NCBI GenBank assembly: GCA_029258695.1
Contig: JARIBR010000156.1
Span: 1 to 18,942 of the forward strand
Length of the DNA: 18,942 bases
Direction: 5' to 3'
From: Quadrisphaera sp.
Lineage (GTDB): Bacteria; Actinomycetota; Actinomycetes; Actinomycetales; Quadrisphaeraceae
Each line of letters opens with the position of its first letter. Positions within the stretch are counted from its first letter, which is position 1. The notes under the pieces are model-generated. The model ran no database searches. It saw only the letters and a list, made by a program, of their open reading frames with translations, and was not told where the DNA came from. Shown here in pieces: positions 8,224 to 15,315 of this stretch. Made by a program: the position numbers and the translations under genes.

Positions 8224-8229
8224 ACGGTA
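8224..8229 (-). promoter_or_regulatory. Candidate -10 element of a leaderless methyltransferase promoter
   Basis: On the minus strand TACCGT is followed by seven bases and then the GTG start at 8216. No Shine-Dalgarno exists upstream of that GTG. The hexamer equals the -10 proposed for lexA and for the OsmC-family gene. No -35 match is visible. Confidence 0.6.
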
Positions 8230-8260
8230 GTCGCGACCGCTGACGGCCCCTGCCGACGCT

Positions 8261-8297
8261 CGACCACCGCCGACCACCGCCGACCACCGCCGACCAC
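8261..8297. repeat. 10-bp tandem repeat, 3.7 copies
   Basis: CGACCACCGC is repeated three times perfectly, followed by CGACCAC. The unit length is close to one helical turn. It lies in the 232-base divergent gap between the methyltransferase and hflX, just upstream of the proposed methyltransferase promoter (about 45-81 bases before its predicted transcription start). Confidence 0.9.
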
Positions 8298-8320
8298 GCC
8301 GTCCCCGCCGCCAGCCCGAC

Positions 8321-8334
8321 CGGTGGAAACACCG
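8321..8334. other. Short GNRA-loop hairpin in the divergent gap
   Basis: CGGTG-GAAA-CACCG on the plus strand: five pairs closed by a GAAA tetraloop. It lies between the tandem repeat and the hflX promoter region. It would be transcribed only if an hflX transcript starts upstream of it. Could be chance in such GC-rich DNA. Confidence 0.35.
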
Positions 8335-8349
8335 TGGCGCCGGACGGCG

Positions 8350-8363
8350 TTGACTGTCACAGT
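8350..8363 (+). promoter_or_regulatory. Candidate hflX -35 element with overlapping inverted repeat
   Basis: TTGACT at 8350-8355 matches the -35 consensus at five of six positions and overlaps the inverted repeat ACTGT-C-ACAGT (8353-8363), a possible operator. At the proper 17-base spacing the sequence is CCCCGT, a poor -10, so the promoter assignment is tentative. If it is used, the hflX leader would be about 65 bases. Confidence 0.35.
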
Positions 8364-8448
8364 GGGCGCTCGCGCCCCGTGAGCCCGGCGCCACGGCGGC
8401 GCCGCCCTCCAGCGGTGGACGAACCGGCTCGCACGGACCAGGAGGCCC

Positions 8449-10032
8449 ATGACCCAGGCAGCCCAGCACTTCCAGGCAGCTCAGCAGCACCAGACCCCGA
8501 CAGACCTTCCCGGCCGAGCGCCGGTCGAGCACCGCGACGACGTCGACGGCGACCAGATGGAGCGCCAGGACCGCGCGGCGCTGCGCCGCGTCGGCGAGCT
8601 CGGCTCGGCGCTGAGCAGCGAGCTCGAGGACGTCACCGAGGTCGAGTACCGGCGCCTGCGCCTGGAGCGCGTGGTGCTCGCCGGGGTGTGGTCGGGCGCC
8701 GACGGCACCGTGGCGGACGCTGAGAACTCCCTGCGCGAGCTCGCCGCCCTCGCCGCCACCGCTGGCTCCTCGGTGCTCGACGGGGTGCTGCAGCGCCGGC
8801 TCAACCCGGACCCGAGCACGTGGCTCGGCCAGGGCAAGGCCGCTGAGCTCCGCGAGATCGTCGCGGCGGAGGGCGCCGACACCGTCATCGCCGACGGTGA
8901 GCTGAGCCCGAGCCAGCGACGAGGCCTCGAGGACGTCGTCAAGGTCAAGGTCATCGACCGCACCGCCCTGATCCTCGACATCTTCGCCCAGCACGCGAAG
9001 TCCAAGGAGGGCAAGGCCCAGGTCGAGCTCGCCCAGCTCGAGTACCTGCTGCCCCGCCTGCGCGGCTGGGGCGAGTCGATGTCGCGCCAGGCGGGAGGGC
9101 GGGTCGCCGGCGGTGAGGGCATCGGCTCCCGCGGCCCGGGTGAGACGAAGATCGAGCTCGACCGCCGTCGCATCCGCACGCGCATGGCCAAGCTGCGCCG
9201 TGAGATCAAGGCCATGAAGCCCGCCCGGGAGACCCGCAGGGCCTCGCGGCGCCGCGGGCGCGTGCCCAGCGTGGCGATCGCGGGGTACACCAACGCCGGG
9301 AAGTCCTCGCTGCTCAACCGGCTCACCGGCGCCGGCGTGCTCGTCGAGGACGCCCTGTTCGCCACCCTGGACCCCACGATCCGCCGCGCCCAGACCCCGG
9401 ACGGGCGTGACATGACCCTGGCGGACACCGTCGGTTTCGTCCGCCGGCTGCCCACCCAGCTCGTCGAGGCGTTCCGCTCCACCCTGGAGGAGGTGGCGGA
9501 GGCCGACGTGCTCGTGCACGTCGTCGACGCCTCCGACCCTGACCCCGAGGGGCAGATCGCCGCGGTGCGCACCGTGCTCGGCGAGCTCGGGCTCTGGGGG
9601 TCGGGCCGCACCGAGGAGGCGGCCGCGGCGCTCGGCCACGACCTCGTGGAGCTGGTGGTGCTCAACAAGGCCGACGCCGCGGACCCCGACGTGCTCGCCC
9701 GCCTGCAGCGGCGCGAGCCCGGCGCCGTGGTGGTCTCCGCGCGGACCGGCGCCGGCGTCCGCGAGCTCGGGGAGCGCCTCGGCGAGCTGCTCCCGCGCCC
9801 GGACGTGGCCGTCGACGTGCTCGTGCCCTACGAGCGCGGCGACCTCCTCTCGCGCGCGCACAGCACCGGTGAGGTCGACGAGGTGGAGCACACCGGCGAC
9901 GGGACGCGCCTTCGCGCTCGCGTGGGCCCCGACCTCGCCGCGGACCTCGCCGCCGCCGCTGACGCCGCGTCCTCGCGAGCCGGTACCGGCGCGGCCAGCG
10001 GTGCGGCGTCCTCGACGGCGCCGGCGCGCTGA
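8449..10032 (+). CDS. hflX: GTPase HflX
   Basis: A 527-residue ribosome-associated GTPase; family members split stalled or heat-damaged 70S ribosomes. The HflX N-domain has LNPDPSTWLGQGKAAEL (118-134) and IDRTALILDIFAQHAKSKEG (169-188); the Gly-rich linker GGEGIGSRGPGETK at 221-234 is diagnostic. G domain: G1 GYTNAGKS 279-286, G3 DTVGF 326-330, G4 NKAD 406-409, G5 SARTG 430-434. The first ~60 residues are a Gln/Asp-rich extension and the last ~30 an Ala/Ser-rich tail, both probably disordered. The ATG at 8449 has AGGAGG only three bases upstream, a short spacing. In actinobacteria hflX normally sits close to miaA and dapF, as here. Confidence 0.96.
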   Translation: MTQAAQHFQAAQQHQTPTDLPGRAPVEHRDDVDGDQMERQDRAALRRVGELGSALSSELEDVTEVEYRRLRLERVVLAGVWSGADGTVADAENSLRELAALAATAGSSVLDGVLQRRLNPDPSTWLGQGKAAELREIVAAEGADTVIADGELSPSQRRGLEDVVKVKVIDRTALILDIFAQHAKSKEGKAQVELAQLEYLLPRLRGWGESMSRQAGGRVAGGEGIGSRGPGETKIELDRRRIRTRMAKLRREIKAMKPARETRRASRRRGRVPSVAIAGYTNAGKSSLLNRLTGAGVLVEDALFATLDPTIRRAQTPDGRDMTLADTVGFVRRLPTQLVEAFRSTLEEVAEADVLVHVVDASDPDPEGQIAAVRTVLGELGLWGSGRTEEAAAALGHDLVELVVLNKADAADPDVLARLQRREPGAVVVSARTGAGVRELGERLGELLPRPDVAVDVLVPYERGDLLSRAHSTGEVDEVEHTGDGTRLRARVGPDLAADLAAAADAASSRAGTGAASGAASSTAPAR

Positions 10033-10072
10033 CCGGCCGGTTCCACGGCTCGCCGGTGCCGCCACTCCTGGG

Positions 10073-10078
10073 TACCGT
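10073..10078 (+). promoter_or_regulatory. Candidate -10 element of a leaderless promoter for the OsmC-family gene
   Basis: TACCGT is followed by seven bases and then the ATG at 10086, with no Shine-Dalgarno between. The distance fits transcription starting at or next to the A of the ATG. No -35 match is seen in the 53-base gap after hflX. Confidence 0.6.
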
Positions 10079-10085
10079 CGAGCGC

Positions 10086-10484
10086 ATGACCTCCCCCGAG
10101 ACCGTCCACGAAGCCGTCGCCACCGCCACCCCCGGGTCGGTGAGCACCTCTGACGACGTCCTGTCGGCCAGCACCCAGCTCGCCGGTGAGGACAAGGGCG
10201 GCGTCACCACCCCCGAGCACCTCATGGCGGCTGCCATCGCGGCGTGCCTGCAGCAGGCCATCGGCATCGCCGCCTCCAGCCAGGAGGTCGACGCCTCGTC
10301 CGTCTCGGTGGAGGGCACCGTGACGCTGAAGACCGAGGAGGAGGCCGGGTACACCGCGTCCTTCGCGCTCGCCGTCTCCGGGCTCGCCGGCGACTCCGCC
10401 GAGCGCGTCGTCGAGCAGGCGAAGGCGCTGTGCCCCTTCACCAAGGCCCTGGAGCCCGCCGGCATCTCCGTCACGCTCGCCTGA
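10086..10484 (+). CDS. OsmC/Ohr-family protein
   Basis: A 132-residue protein of the OsmC fold; characterised members are thiol peroxidases that reduce organic hydroperoxides in the cytoplasm. Both redox cysteines are in the right setting: C54 in TPEHLMAAAIAACLQQA and C116 in AKALCPFTKAL, like the Cys-x60-Cys pair of Ohr. The N-terminal part is short, and the Arg that Ohr uses to activate its peroxidatic Cys is not seen: the corresponding stretch (about 15-35) holds no Arg. It may thus be an OsmC-like subfamily member with a different substrate or weaker activity. ATG chosen because TACCGT lies seven bases upstream. The flavoprotein gene follows after five bases. Confidence 0.82.
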   Translation: MTSPETVHEAVATATPGSVSTSDDVLSASTQLAGEDKGGVTTPEHLMAAAIAACLQQAIGIAASSQEVDASSVSVEGTVTLKTEEEAGYTASFALAVSGLAGDSAERVVEQAKALCPFTKALEPAGISVTLA

Positions 10485-10489
10485 GCGCC

Positions 10490-11752
10490 GTGACACCCGC
10501 CCCGCGGCGCTCCCGCGGGGACCGGGCGTGGGACGTCGTCGTCGTCGGTGGGGGGCCCGCCGGGGCCAGCGCCGCCCTCGCGGTGCTCGCCGAGCGGCCG
10601 GGTGCCAGCGTGCTCGTCCTGGACCGCGAGGACTTCCCCCGCGACAAGGTGTGCGGTGACGGCGTGGCGCCCCACGTCCTCGACGTCCTCGCTGAGGTCG
10701 GCGCCGGTGACGTGCTCGCGGACTGGTCGCCGACGCCGGTCCTGCGCCTGTCGATGGAGGCGCGCGGTGCGCCGTCGGTGGTGGCGCAGCGAGCGCTGGA
10801 GCGCCCCGGCTACGTGGTGCCGCGCGAGGTGCTCGACGCCCGGATCATCGCCGCGGCCCGTGATCGCGGCGCCGTGGTCCGTCGGGGGCGGGTCCGCTCG
10901 CTCACCGGCAGCGGCGGCGCGGTGCGGCTGGACACCGGTGACGGGGTGAGCATCACCGCCCGCGTCGTCATCGGGGCCGACGGGGCGGGGTCGCGCGTGC
11001 GCGCGGCGCTCTCGCCCGCCGTGCCACCCCAGCGCCCCGGGACCACCGCTCTGGCGGTGCGCGGCTACGCCCCGGTCGTCAGCGAGCACGCCGGCGCCCA
11101 GGTCATCGCCTTCGACCCGAGCGGCCCGCGGCCGGCGTACGCGTGGAGCTTCGACACCGGGAGGGGGGTGGCCAACGTGGGCTACGGACGTCTCCTGCCG
11201 CGGGGGAGCTCGGCGCCGCGACCGACGCGCCGCGCCCTGCTGGACTCCCTCGACGCCCTCCTGCCCGGCGCGGGCGAGGCCGCCACCGGCGTCAGCGGGC
11301 ACCTGCTCCCGCTGAGCACCGGGGCGCCGCGCTCGGTCGCCGACGGGCCGGGGCTGCTCGCCGGCGACGCCGCCTCGCTCATCAACCCGAGCTCCGGCGA
11401 GGGCATCTTCTACGCGGTGCTCTCCGGAGTCCTGGCGGGGCGGGCCGCCGCGCGGGCCACCGGCCCCGGCAGCGACGGCGCCCAGGCGGGGGCGGCCTAC
11501 CAGCGAGCGCTGCGCCGCCACCTCGGCGTCCACCTGCGGCACACCCGCGCCGCCGCCTCGCTGACCGGTCACGACGCCCTCCTGCTCGCCGCGCTGCGCG
11601 CCAGCGCCTCCTCGCCGCGCGTCTTCGAGGGGGTCGCCGAGCTCGGCCTGGCCCGGGGACGCCTGACCCCCGGCGTGCTGGCCGGCATCGCCGGGGCGCT
11701 CGCGCAGCAGGTCGGCTCCGCCGCGCGCGTCGGCGTCGGGGGCGCCGCCTAG
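10490..11752 (+). CDS. FAD-dependent oxidoreductase, geranylgeranyl reductase family
   Basis: A 420-residue flavoprotein. It has the N-terminal Rossmann motif VVGGGPAGASAA at 18-29 (GxGxxG at 20-25), LDREDFPRDKVCGDGV at 44-59 (the conserved run of the geranylgeranyl reductase/GGR family, TIGR02032-like), the second dinucleotide motif VIGADGAGSRVR at 160-171, and the FAD-ribityl GDAASLINPSSGEGI at 292-306. Known relatives saturate isoprenoid chains (menaquinone, archaeal lipids, chlorophyll phytol) or act in secondary metabolism; the substrate here is not determinable. Start GTG at 10490, five bases after the OsmC-family stop, without a clear Shine-Dalgarno, so translation may be coupled. The stop TAG is also the first half of a hexamer before the helicase gene. 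Confidence 0.88.
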   Translation: MTPAPRRSRGDRAWDVVVVGGGPAGASAALAVLAERPGASVLVLDREDFPRDKVCGDGVAPHVLDVLAEVGAGDVLADWSPTPVLRLSMEARGAPSVVAQRALERPGYVVPREVLDARIIAAARDRGAVVRRGRVRSLTGSGGAVRLDTGDGVSITARVVIGADGAGSRVRAALSPAVPPQRPGTTALAVRGYAPVVSEHAGAQVIAFDPSGPRPAYAWSFDTGRGVANVGYGRLLPRGSSAPRPTRRALLDSLDALLPGAGEAATGVSGHLLPLSTGAPRSVADGPGLLAGDAASLINPSSGEGIFYAVLSGVLAGRAAARATGPGSDGAQAGAAYQRALRRHLGVHLRHTRAAASLTGHDALLLAALRASASSPRVFEGVAELGLARGRLTPGVLAGIAGALAQQVGSAARVGVGGAA

Positions 11753-11755
11753 CCT
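11750..11755 (+). promoter_or_regulatory. Candidate -10 element of a leaderless helicase promoter
   Basis: TAGCCT, beginning with the stop codon of the flavoprotein gene, stands six bases before the helicase GTG at 11762. There is no Shine-Dalgarno. The arrangement copies the one at the miaA-dapF junction. Confidence 0.55.
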
Positions 11756-11761
11756 GCACCG

Positions 11762-13858
11762 GTGGCGTCACCTCACCGACCGTCCGCGCCCGGGGACGGC
11801 GCCGCCGACCTCACCGAGCTGCTCGGTGCGGCCGTGGCGGCCCTCGGGGGCAGCGAGCGCCCCGGCCAGCAGGAGATGGCCGCGGCGGTGGAGCGCGCGG
11901 CGAGGGACGACGAGCACCTCATGGTCCAGGCGGGCACCGGGACGGGCAAGTCGTTGGCCTACCTCGTGCCGCTGGCCGCCCACGCGGTGCGCACGTCGAC
12001 ACCCGTCGTCGTCTCGACCGCGACGCTGGCCCTGCAGCGCCAGATCGCCGAGCGAGACCTGCCCAGGCTCTCCGCGGCGCTCGCGCCGCTGCTGGGGCGC
12101 CAGCTCACGTCGGCGGTGGTCAAGGGGCGCTCGCAGTACGTGTGCGTCAACAAGCTCGCCGGCGCCATGGGGGAGCCGGCCGACGCCGACGTGCTCTTCG
12201 AGGTCGCCGGCGGCAGCGGGGACGGGCCGACGTCGTCGCTGGGCCGCCAGGTGCGACGGGCCCGAGAGTGGGCCGAGCGCAGCGAGACCGGTGACCGCGA
12301 CGACCTCGTGCCCGGCGTCCCGGACCGCGCGTGGCGCCAGGTGTCGGTGACCGCGCGGGAGTGCCTGGGCGCGGCGCGCTGCCCGCTCGCGGCCGACTGC
12401 CACGTCGAGCAGGGTCGCGCCCGCGCCAAGGAGGTCGACGTGGTGGTCACCAACCACGCGCTGCTCGCCGTCGACGCCGTGGAGGGACGAGCGATCCTCC
12501 CCGAGCACGACGTCGTGGTGGTCGACGAGGCCCACGAGCTCGCCGCCCGGGTGACGTCGGTGGCCGCGGCGACGCTCACGGGCTCGGCGGTCGCCGCCGC
12601 GGCTGCGAGCGCGCGCCGGCACGGCGGCGACGCAGGGACCCTCGAGGTGGCGGGGGAGGACCTCGTCGCCGGGCTCGCCCAGGCGCCCGCCGGGCGTCTC
12701 GCGGGCGGTCTCGGCGAGGGGCTGGGCACGACGGTGGCCGCGGTGCGCGACGCCGCGCGCGCTGCGATCTCGTCGCTGTCCGACGCCGGGTCGGGTGCGA
12801 GCCCCGGTGACCGCCGCGCGGGCGGTCGGGGCGCCGGTGACGGCGGTGGGGGCGACGCGGGCGGGACCGCCGTGGCGCGGGCCGGGCTCACCGAGGTCTG
12901 CGAGGTCGCGGAGCGGCTGGTGGCCGTACGCGCCCGCGGCGCCGACGTCGCCTGGGTCGAGCGCCACGAGCGCGGGGGCACGGCGACCAGCTCGCTGCAC
13001 GTCGCGCCGCTGTCCGTCGCCGACGTGCTGCGCGATCGCCTCTTCGGCACCCGCACCGTGGTCATGACCTCCGCCACGCTGGCCCTGGGAGGCACGTTCA
13101 CCGCCAGCGCCGCGGACGTCGGGATGGTCGTGGCGGGGGGCAGCGCCGAGCGGTCGGACGCCGCCACGGTCCGCGCCCTGGAGGTGGCGAGCCCCTTCGA
13201 CTACCCCCGTCAGGGCATCCTCTACGTCGCCGCGCACCTGCCCCCTCCCGGGCGCAGCGGCACCGACCCTGCCGTCCTCGACGAGATCGAGGCGCTGGTC
13301 ACCGCGGCGGGCGGCCGGACGCTCGCGCTGTTCTCCTCGCGGCGGGCTGCCGAGCACGCCGCGGAGGTCCTGCGCCCCCGCCTGGCGGTCCCGGTGCTGT
13401 GCCAGGGCGACGACGCCACCCCCACGCTCGTGCGCGAGTTCCTCGCCGACGAGGAGACCTCCCTGTTCGGGACCCTCTCGCTGTGGCAGGGCGTCGACGC
13501 CCCCGGGCCGGCCTGCCAGCTCGTCATCATCGACCGCATCCCCTTCCCGAGGCCCGACGAACCGCTGACCGCGGCCCGCACGGAGGCGGTGGGGCGCGCC
13601 GGTGGCAACGGGTTCATGTCGGTCGCCGCCACCCACGCGGCGCTCCTGCTGGCGCAGGGTTCCGGGCGCCTGGTGCGCTCGAGCGACGACAGGGGCGTGG
13701 TGGCGGTGCTCGACCCACGGCTGGCCACGGCGCGCTACGGCGCGTTCCTCACCGCGTCCATGCCGCCGCTGTGGCGGACCAGCGATCGCACGGTGGCGCT
13801 GGGGGCGCTGTCGCGCCTCGCCGAGTCGTCGACGACCGCGACCGCTCGACGACGGTGA
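11762..13858 (+). CDS. DinG/XPD-type iron-sulfur ATP-dependent DNA helicase
   Basis: A 698-residue superfamily 2 helicase of the DinG/YoaA/XPD group, which unwinds damaged or recombining DNA 5' to 3'. Motifs: Walker A QAGTGTGKS at 56-64, Ia STATLALQRQI at 85-95, DEAH at 255-258, TSATLALGG at 436-444, SLWQGVDAPG at 573-582, and motif VI QGSGRLVRSSDD at 632-643. Four cysteines (C128, C201, C207, C213) sit where the family binds its [4Fe-4S] cluster. A Gly/Asp-rich run at about 342-369 inserts between the arch region and helicase domain 2. Related proteins are often SOS genes, but I see no LexA box before this one. GTG start supported by TAGCCT six bases upstream. The gene runs convergent to the stress-protein gene, with a 28-base gap holding no terminator. 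Confidence 0.93.
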   Translation: MASPHRPSAPGDGAADLTELLGAAVAALGGSERPGQQEMAAAVERAARDDEHLMVQAGTGTGKSLAYLVPLAAHAVRTSTPVVVSTATLALQRQIAERDLPRLSAALAPLLGRQLTSAVVKGRSQYVCVNKLAGAMGEPADADVLFEVAGGSGDGPTSSLGRQVRRAREWAERSETGDRDDLVPGVPDRAWRQVSVTARECLGAARCPLAADCHVEQGRARAKEVDVVVTNHALLAVDAVEGRAILPEHDVVVVDEAHELAARVTSVAAATLTGSAVAAAAASARRHGGDAGTLEVAGEDLVAGLAQAPAGRLAGGLGEGLGTTVAAVRDAARAAISSLSDAGSGASPGDRRAGGRGAGDGGGGDAGGTAVARAGLTEVCEVAERLVAVRARGADVAWVERHERGGTATSSLHVAPLSVADVLRDRLFGTRTVVMTSATLALGGTFTASAADVGMVVAGGSAERSDAATVRALEVASPFDYPRQGILYVAAHLPPPGRSGTDPAVLDEIEALVTAAGGRTLALFSSRRAAEHAAEVLRPRLAVPVLCQGDDATPTLVREFLADEETSLFGTLSLWQGVDAPGPACQLVIIDRIPFPRPDEPLTAARTEAVGRAGGNGFMSVAATHAALLLAQGSGRLVRSSDDRGVVAVLDPRLATARYGAFLTASMPPLWRTSDRTVALGALSRLAESSTTATARRR

Positions 13859-13886
13859 GAACGCTGGGGGTGCTGGCGGCGGCACG

Positions 13887-14339
13887 TCAGGCGCCGTCGC
13901 CTCCCAGACCCTGCGGAACGGGCCCCCCGCGCTCCAGCGGGGAGTAGTCGGCCTTGACGCTCAGCACCGGGCACGCCACCTCGAGGAGCACCTGCTGGGC
14001 GGCCGGGGACATCACGAGCTTGCCGACGGGGGAGCGCCGACGCATCCCCACCACCACGAGCTCGGCGTCGGACTCGCGGGCGGCCGCGGCGATCTCCTCG
14101 GCGGGCGACGTGCCGGTGGCGGGCTGGCGGAGCTCGGTGTCCAGGCCGCTGGACGCCAGCATCGCCTCGAGGCGCTCGCGGGCCGCACCCTCGACGACGT
14201 TGAAGTCCAGCTCACCGGCTCCCGGACCGCTGTTGACCACGAGGAGCCGGTGGTCACCGCGCCGCGCCTCGAGCACGGCCTGCGCGAGGGCTGCCTCCCC
14301 CGCCGGGGTGGGGATGAAGCCGACGACGATGGTTCCCAT
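13887..14339 (-). CDS. Universal stress protein (UspA family)
   Basis: A 150-residue single-domain Usp. Strand 1 MGTIVVGFIPTPAGEAAL begins like other family members, and the C-terminal core ELVVVGMRRRSPVGKLVMS with CPVLSVK (123-129) is typical of the actinobacterial form. The ATP-binding pattern G-x2-G-x9-G-S/T is broken: Arg101 occupies the second Gly position, and M-S-P (110-112) stands where homologues have L-G-S, so nucleotide binding is doubtful. It lies downstream of lexA on the same strand after an 88-base gap with no obvious terminator. The start is ATG at 14339; CAGGGT six bases upstream could be a weak leaderless -10, and GAGG is close to the start. Confidence 0.85.
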   Translation of the reverse strand: MGTIVVGFIPTPAGEAALAQAVLEARRGDHRLLVVNSGPGAGELDFNVVEGAARERLEAMLASSGLDTELRQPATGTSPAEEIAAAARESDAELVVVGMRRRSPVGKLVMSPAAQQVLLEVACPVLSVKADYSPLERGGPVPQGLGGDGA

Positions 14340-14427
14340 GACCTCACCCTGCCAGACCCCGCCCAGCCAGGTCCCACCCTGACGCCGGTGGTCGAGGCAC
14401 CCGAGCGCTCACGGACGAGGGCCGGGC

Positions 14428-15177
14428 TCAGACGCTGCGCAGCACCGCCACCACCCGCCCGAGCACCTCAGCGGTGCGTCCGTCGATGGGGTCGTAGGCG
14501 GGGTTCGCCGGCAGGAGCCACACCTGGTCCCCGGCGCGGCGGTAGGTCTTGACGGTGGCCTCGCCGTCGAGCATGGCGGCGACGATCTCACCGGTCTCGG
14601 CGACAGGCTGGGAGCGCACCACGACGTAGTCGCCGTCGCAGATCGCGGCGTCGACCATGGAGTCACCCACGACCCGCAGGGTGAACAGCTCGCCCTCGCC
14701 GACCAGCGGGCGGGGGAGGGAGAAGACGTCCTCGACGTGCTGCTCGGCGAGGATCGGCCGGCCAGCGGCGATGCGTCCGACGACGGGAACCTGCGCGACC
14801 GTCAGCGGGGACCCGGCGCGGTGGCCCCGGGAGGACCGACCCCGTCCGCCGCGCGGCTCACCGCGGGAGACGTCGACGCGGACGACCGCCGAGGAGCTGT
14901 CGCCCTCGTCGCCCGTGCCGTGAGGGCCCGACGTCTCGGCGCCGGCCGGGGCGGTCACCACCTCCATGGCCCGCGGCAGGTGGGGGTCGCGGCGCAGGCG
15001 CCCCTTGTCCTCCAGGGCCTTCAGCTGGTATGCCACCGAGCTGGGGCTCGCGAGACCCACGCTGTCGCCGATCTCACGCATGCTCGGCGGGTAGCCGCGG
15101 GCGGCGACCGCGTCGGTGATGAACTCGAGCACCGCGCGTTGCCGCGCGGTGAGGCCGTCGGCGTCCGGGCGAGTCAT
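14428..15177 (-). CDS. lexA: SOS-response transcriptional repressor LexA
   Basis: A 249-residue repressor that cleaves itself when bound by RecA filaments. Residues 1-75 form the winged helix ([44 protein letters not shown]). A hydrophilic Gly/Ser/Arg-rich linker covers about 76-125, longer than in E. coli. The peptidase domain has cleavage site A138-G139 (GRIAAGRPI), catalytic Ser173 ([15 protein letters not shown]) and Lys210 ([10 protein letters not shown]). The ATG at 15177 has AGGAGG seven bases upstream; the frame continues further upstream but without that site. The promoter just upstream carries a LexA box, so the gene is autoregulated. Confidence 0.97.
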   Translation of the reverse strand: MTRPDADGLTARQRAVLEFITDAVAARGYPPSMREIGDSVGLASPSSVAYQLKALEDKGRLRRDPHLPRAMEVVTAPAGAETSGPHGTGDEGDSSSAVVRVDVSRGEPRGGRGRSSRGHRAGSPLTVAQVPVVGRIAAGRPILAEQHVEDVFSLPRPLVGEGELFTLRVVGDSMVDAAICDGDYVVVRSQPVAETGEIVAAMLDGEATVKTYRRAGDQVWLLPANPAYDPIDGRTAEVLGRVVAVLRSV

Positions 15178-15253
15178 CGTGGTCCCTCCTGGTGCTGCGA
15201 CGGCGGCGGGTGCGTCAGCGCGGTTCCCGTCCCGGGGCCGCCCTGGCCCCGCC

Positions 15254-15282
15254 ACGGTAGGCGATCACCACCCTGGGTGCAA
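15254..15282 (-). promoter_or_regulatory. lexA promoter (-35 and -10)
   Basis: On the minus strand, TTGCAC (15282-15277) and TACCGT (15259-15254) are separated by exactly 17 bases. The -10 matches the actinobacterial TANNNT pattern; the -35 keeps the TTG core. The predicted transcription start is near 15247, giving a leader of about 70 bases before the ATG at 15177. Confidence 0.65.
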
Positions 15283-15293
15283 CACGTGTACGA
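15278..15293 (-). promoter_or_regulatory. LexA-binding site (SOS box) of lexA
   Basis: On the minus strand TCGTACACGTGTTGCA, matching 13 of 16 positions of the palindromic actinobacterial/Gram-positive consensus (TCGAACACGTGTTCGA). The central GTAC...GT core ACACGTGT is a perfect palindrome. It overlaps the -35 element of the lexA promoter, so bound LexA would block RNA polymerase. Confidence 0.75.
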
Positions 15294-15315
15294 CTCACGC
15301 GACGCTCACAGCCGA

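Noticed and set aside
8395..8406. Perfect 12-bp palindrome GGCGGCGCCGCC before hflX
   Set aside because: Only G and C, of the kind that arises often in such DNA; nothing else ties it to regulation.
6148..10065. Very long open frame on the minus strand (about 1300 codons)
   Set aside because: It lies opposite dapF and hflX and across the methyltransferase in another frame, has a low-complexity Arg/Gly/Ala composition and no domain. Such antisense openness is normal in DNA with this GC content.
11768..13885. 705-codon minus-strand frame opposite the helicase gene
   Set aside because: Mirror of the helicase coding sequence, with no recognisable domain; the plus-strand gene has all helicase motifs.
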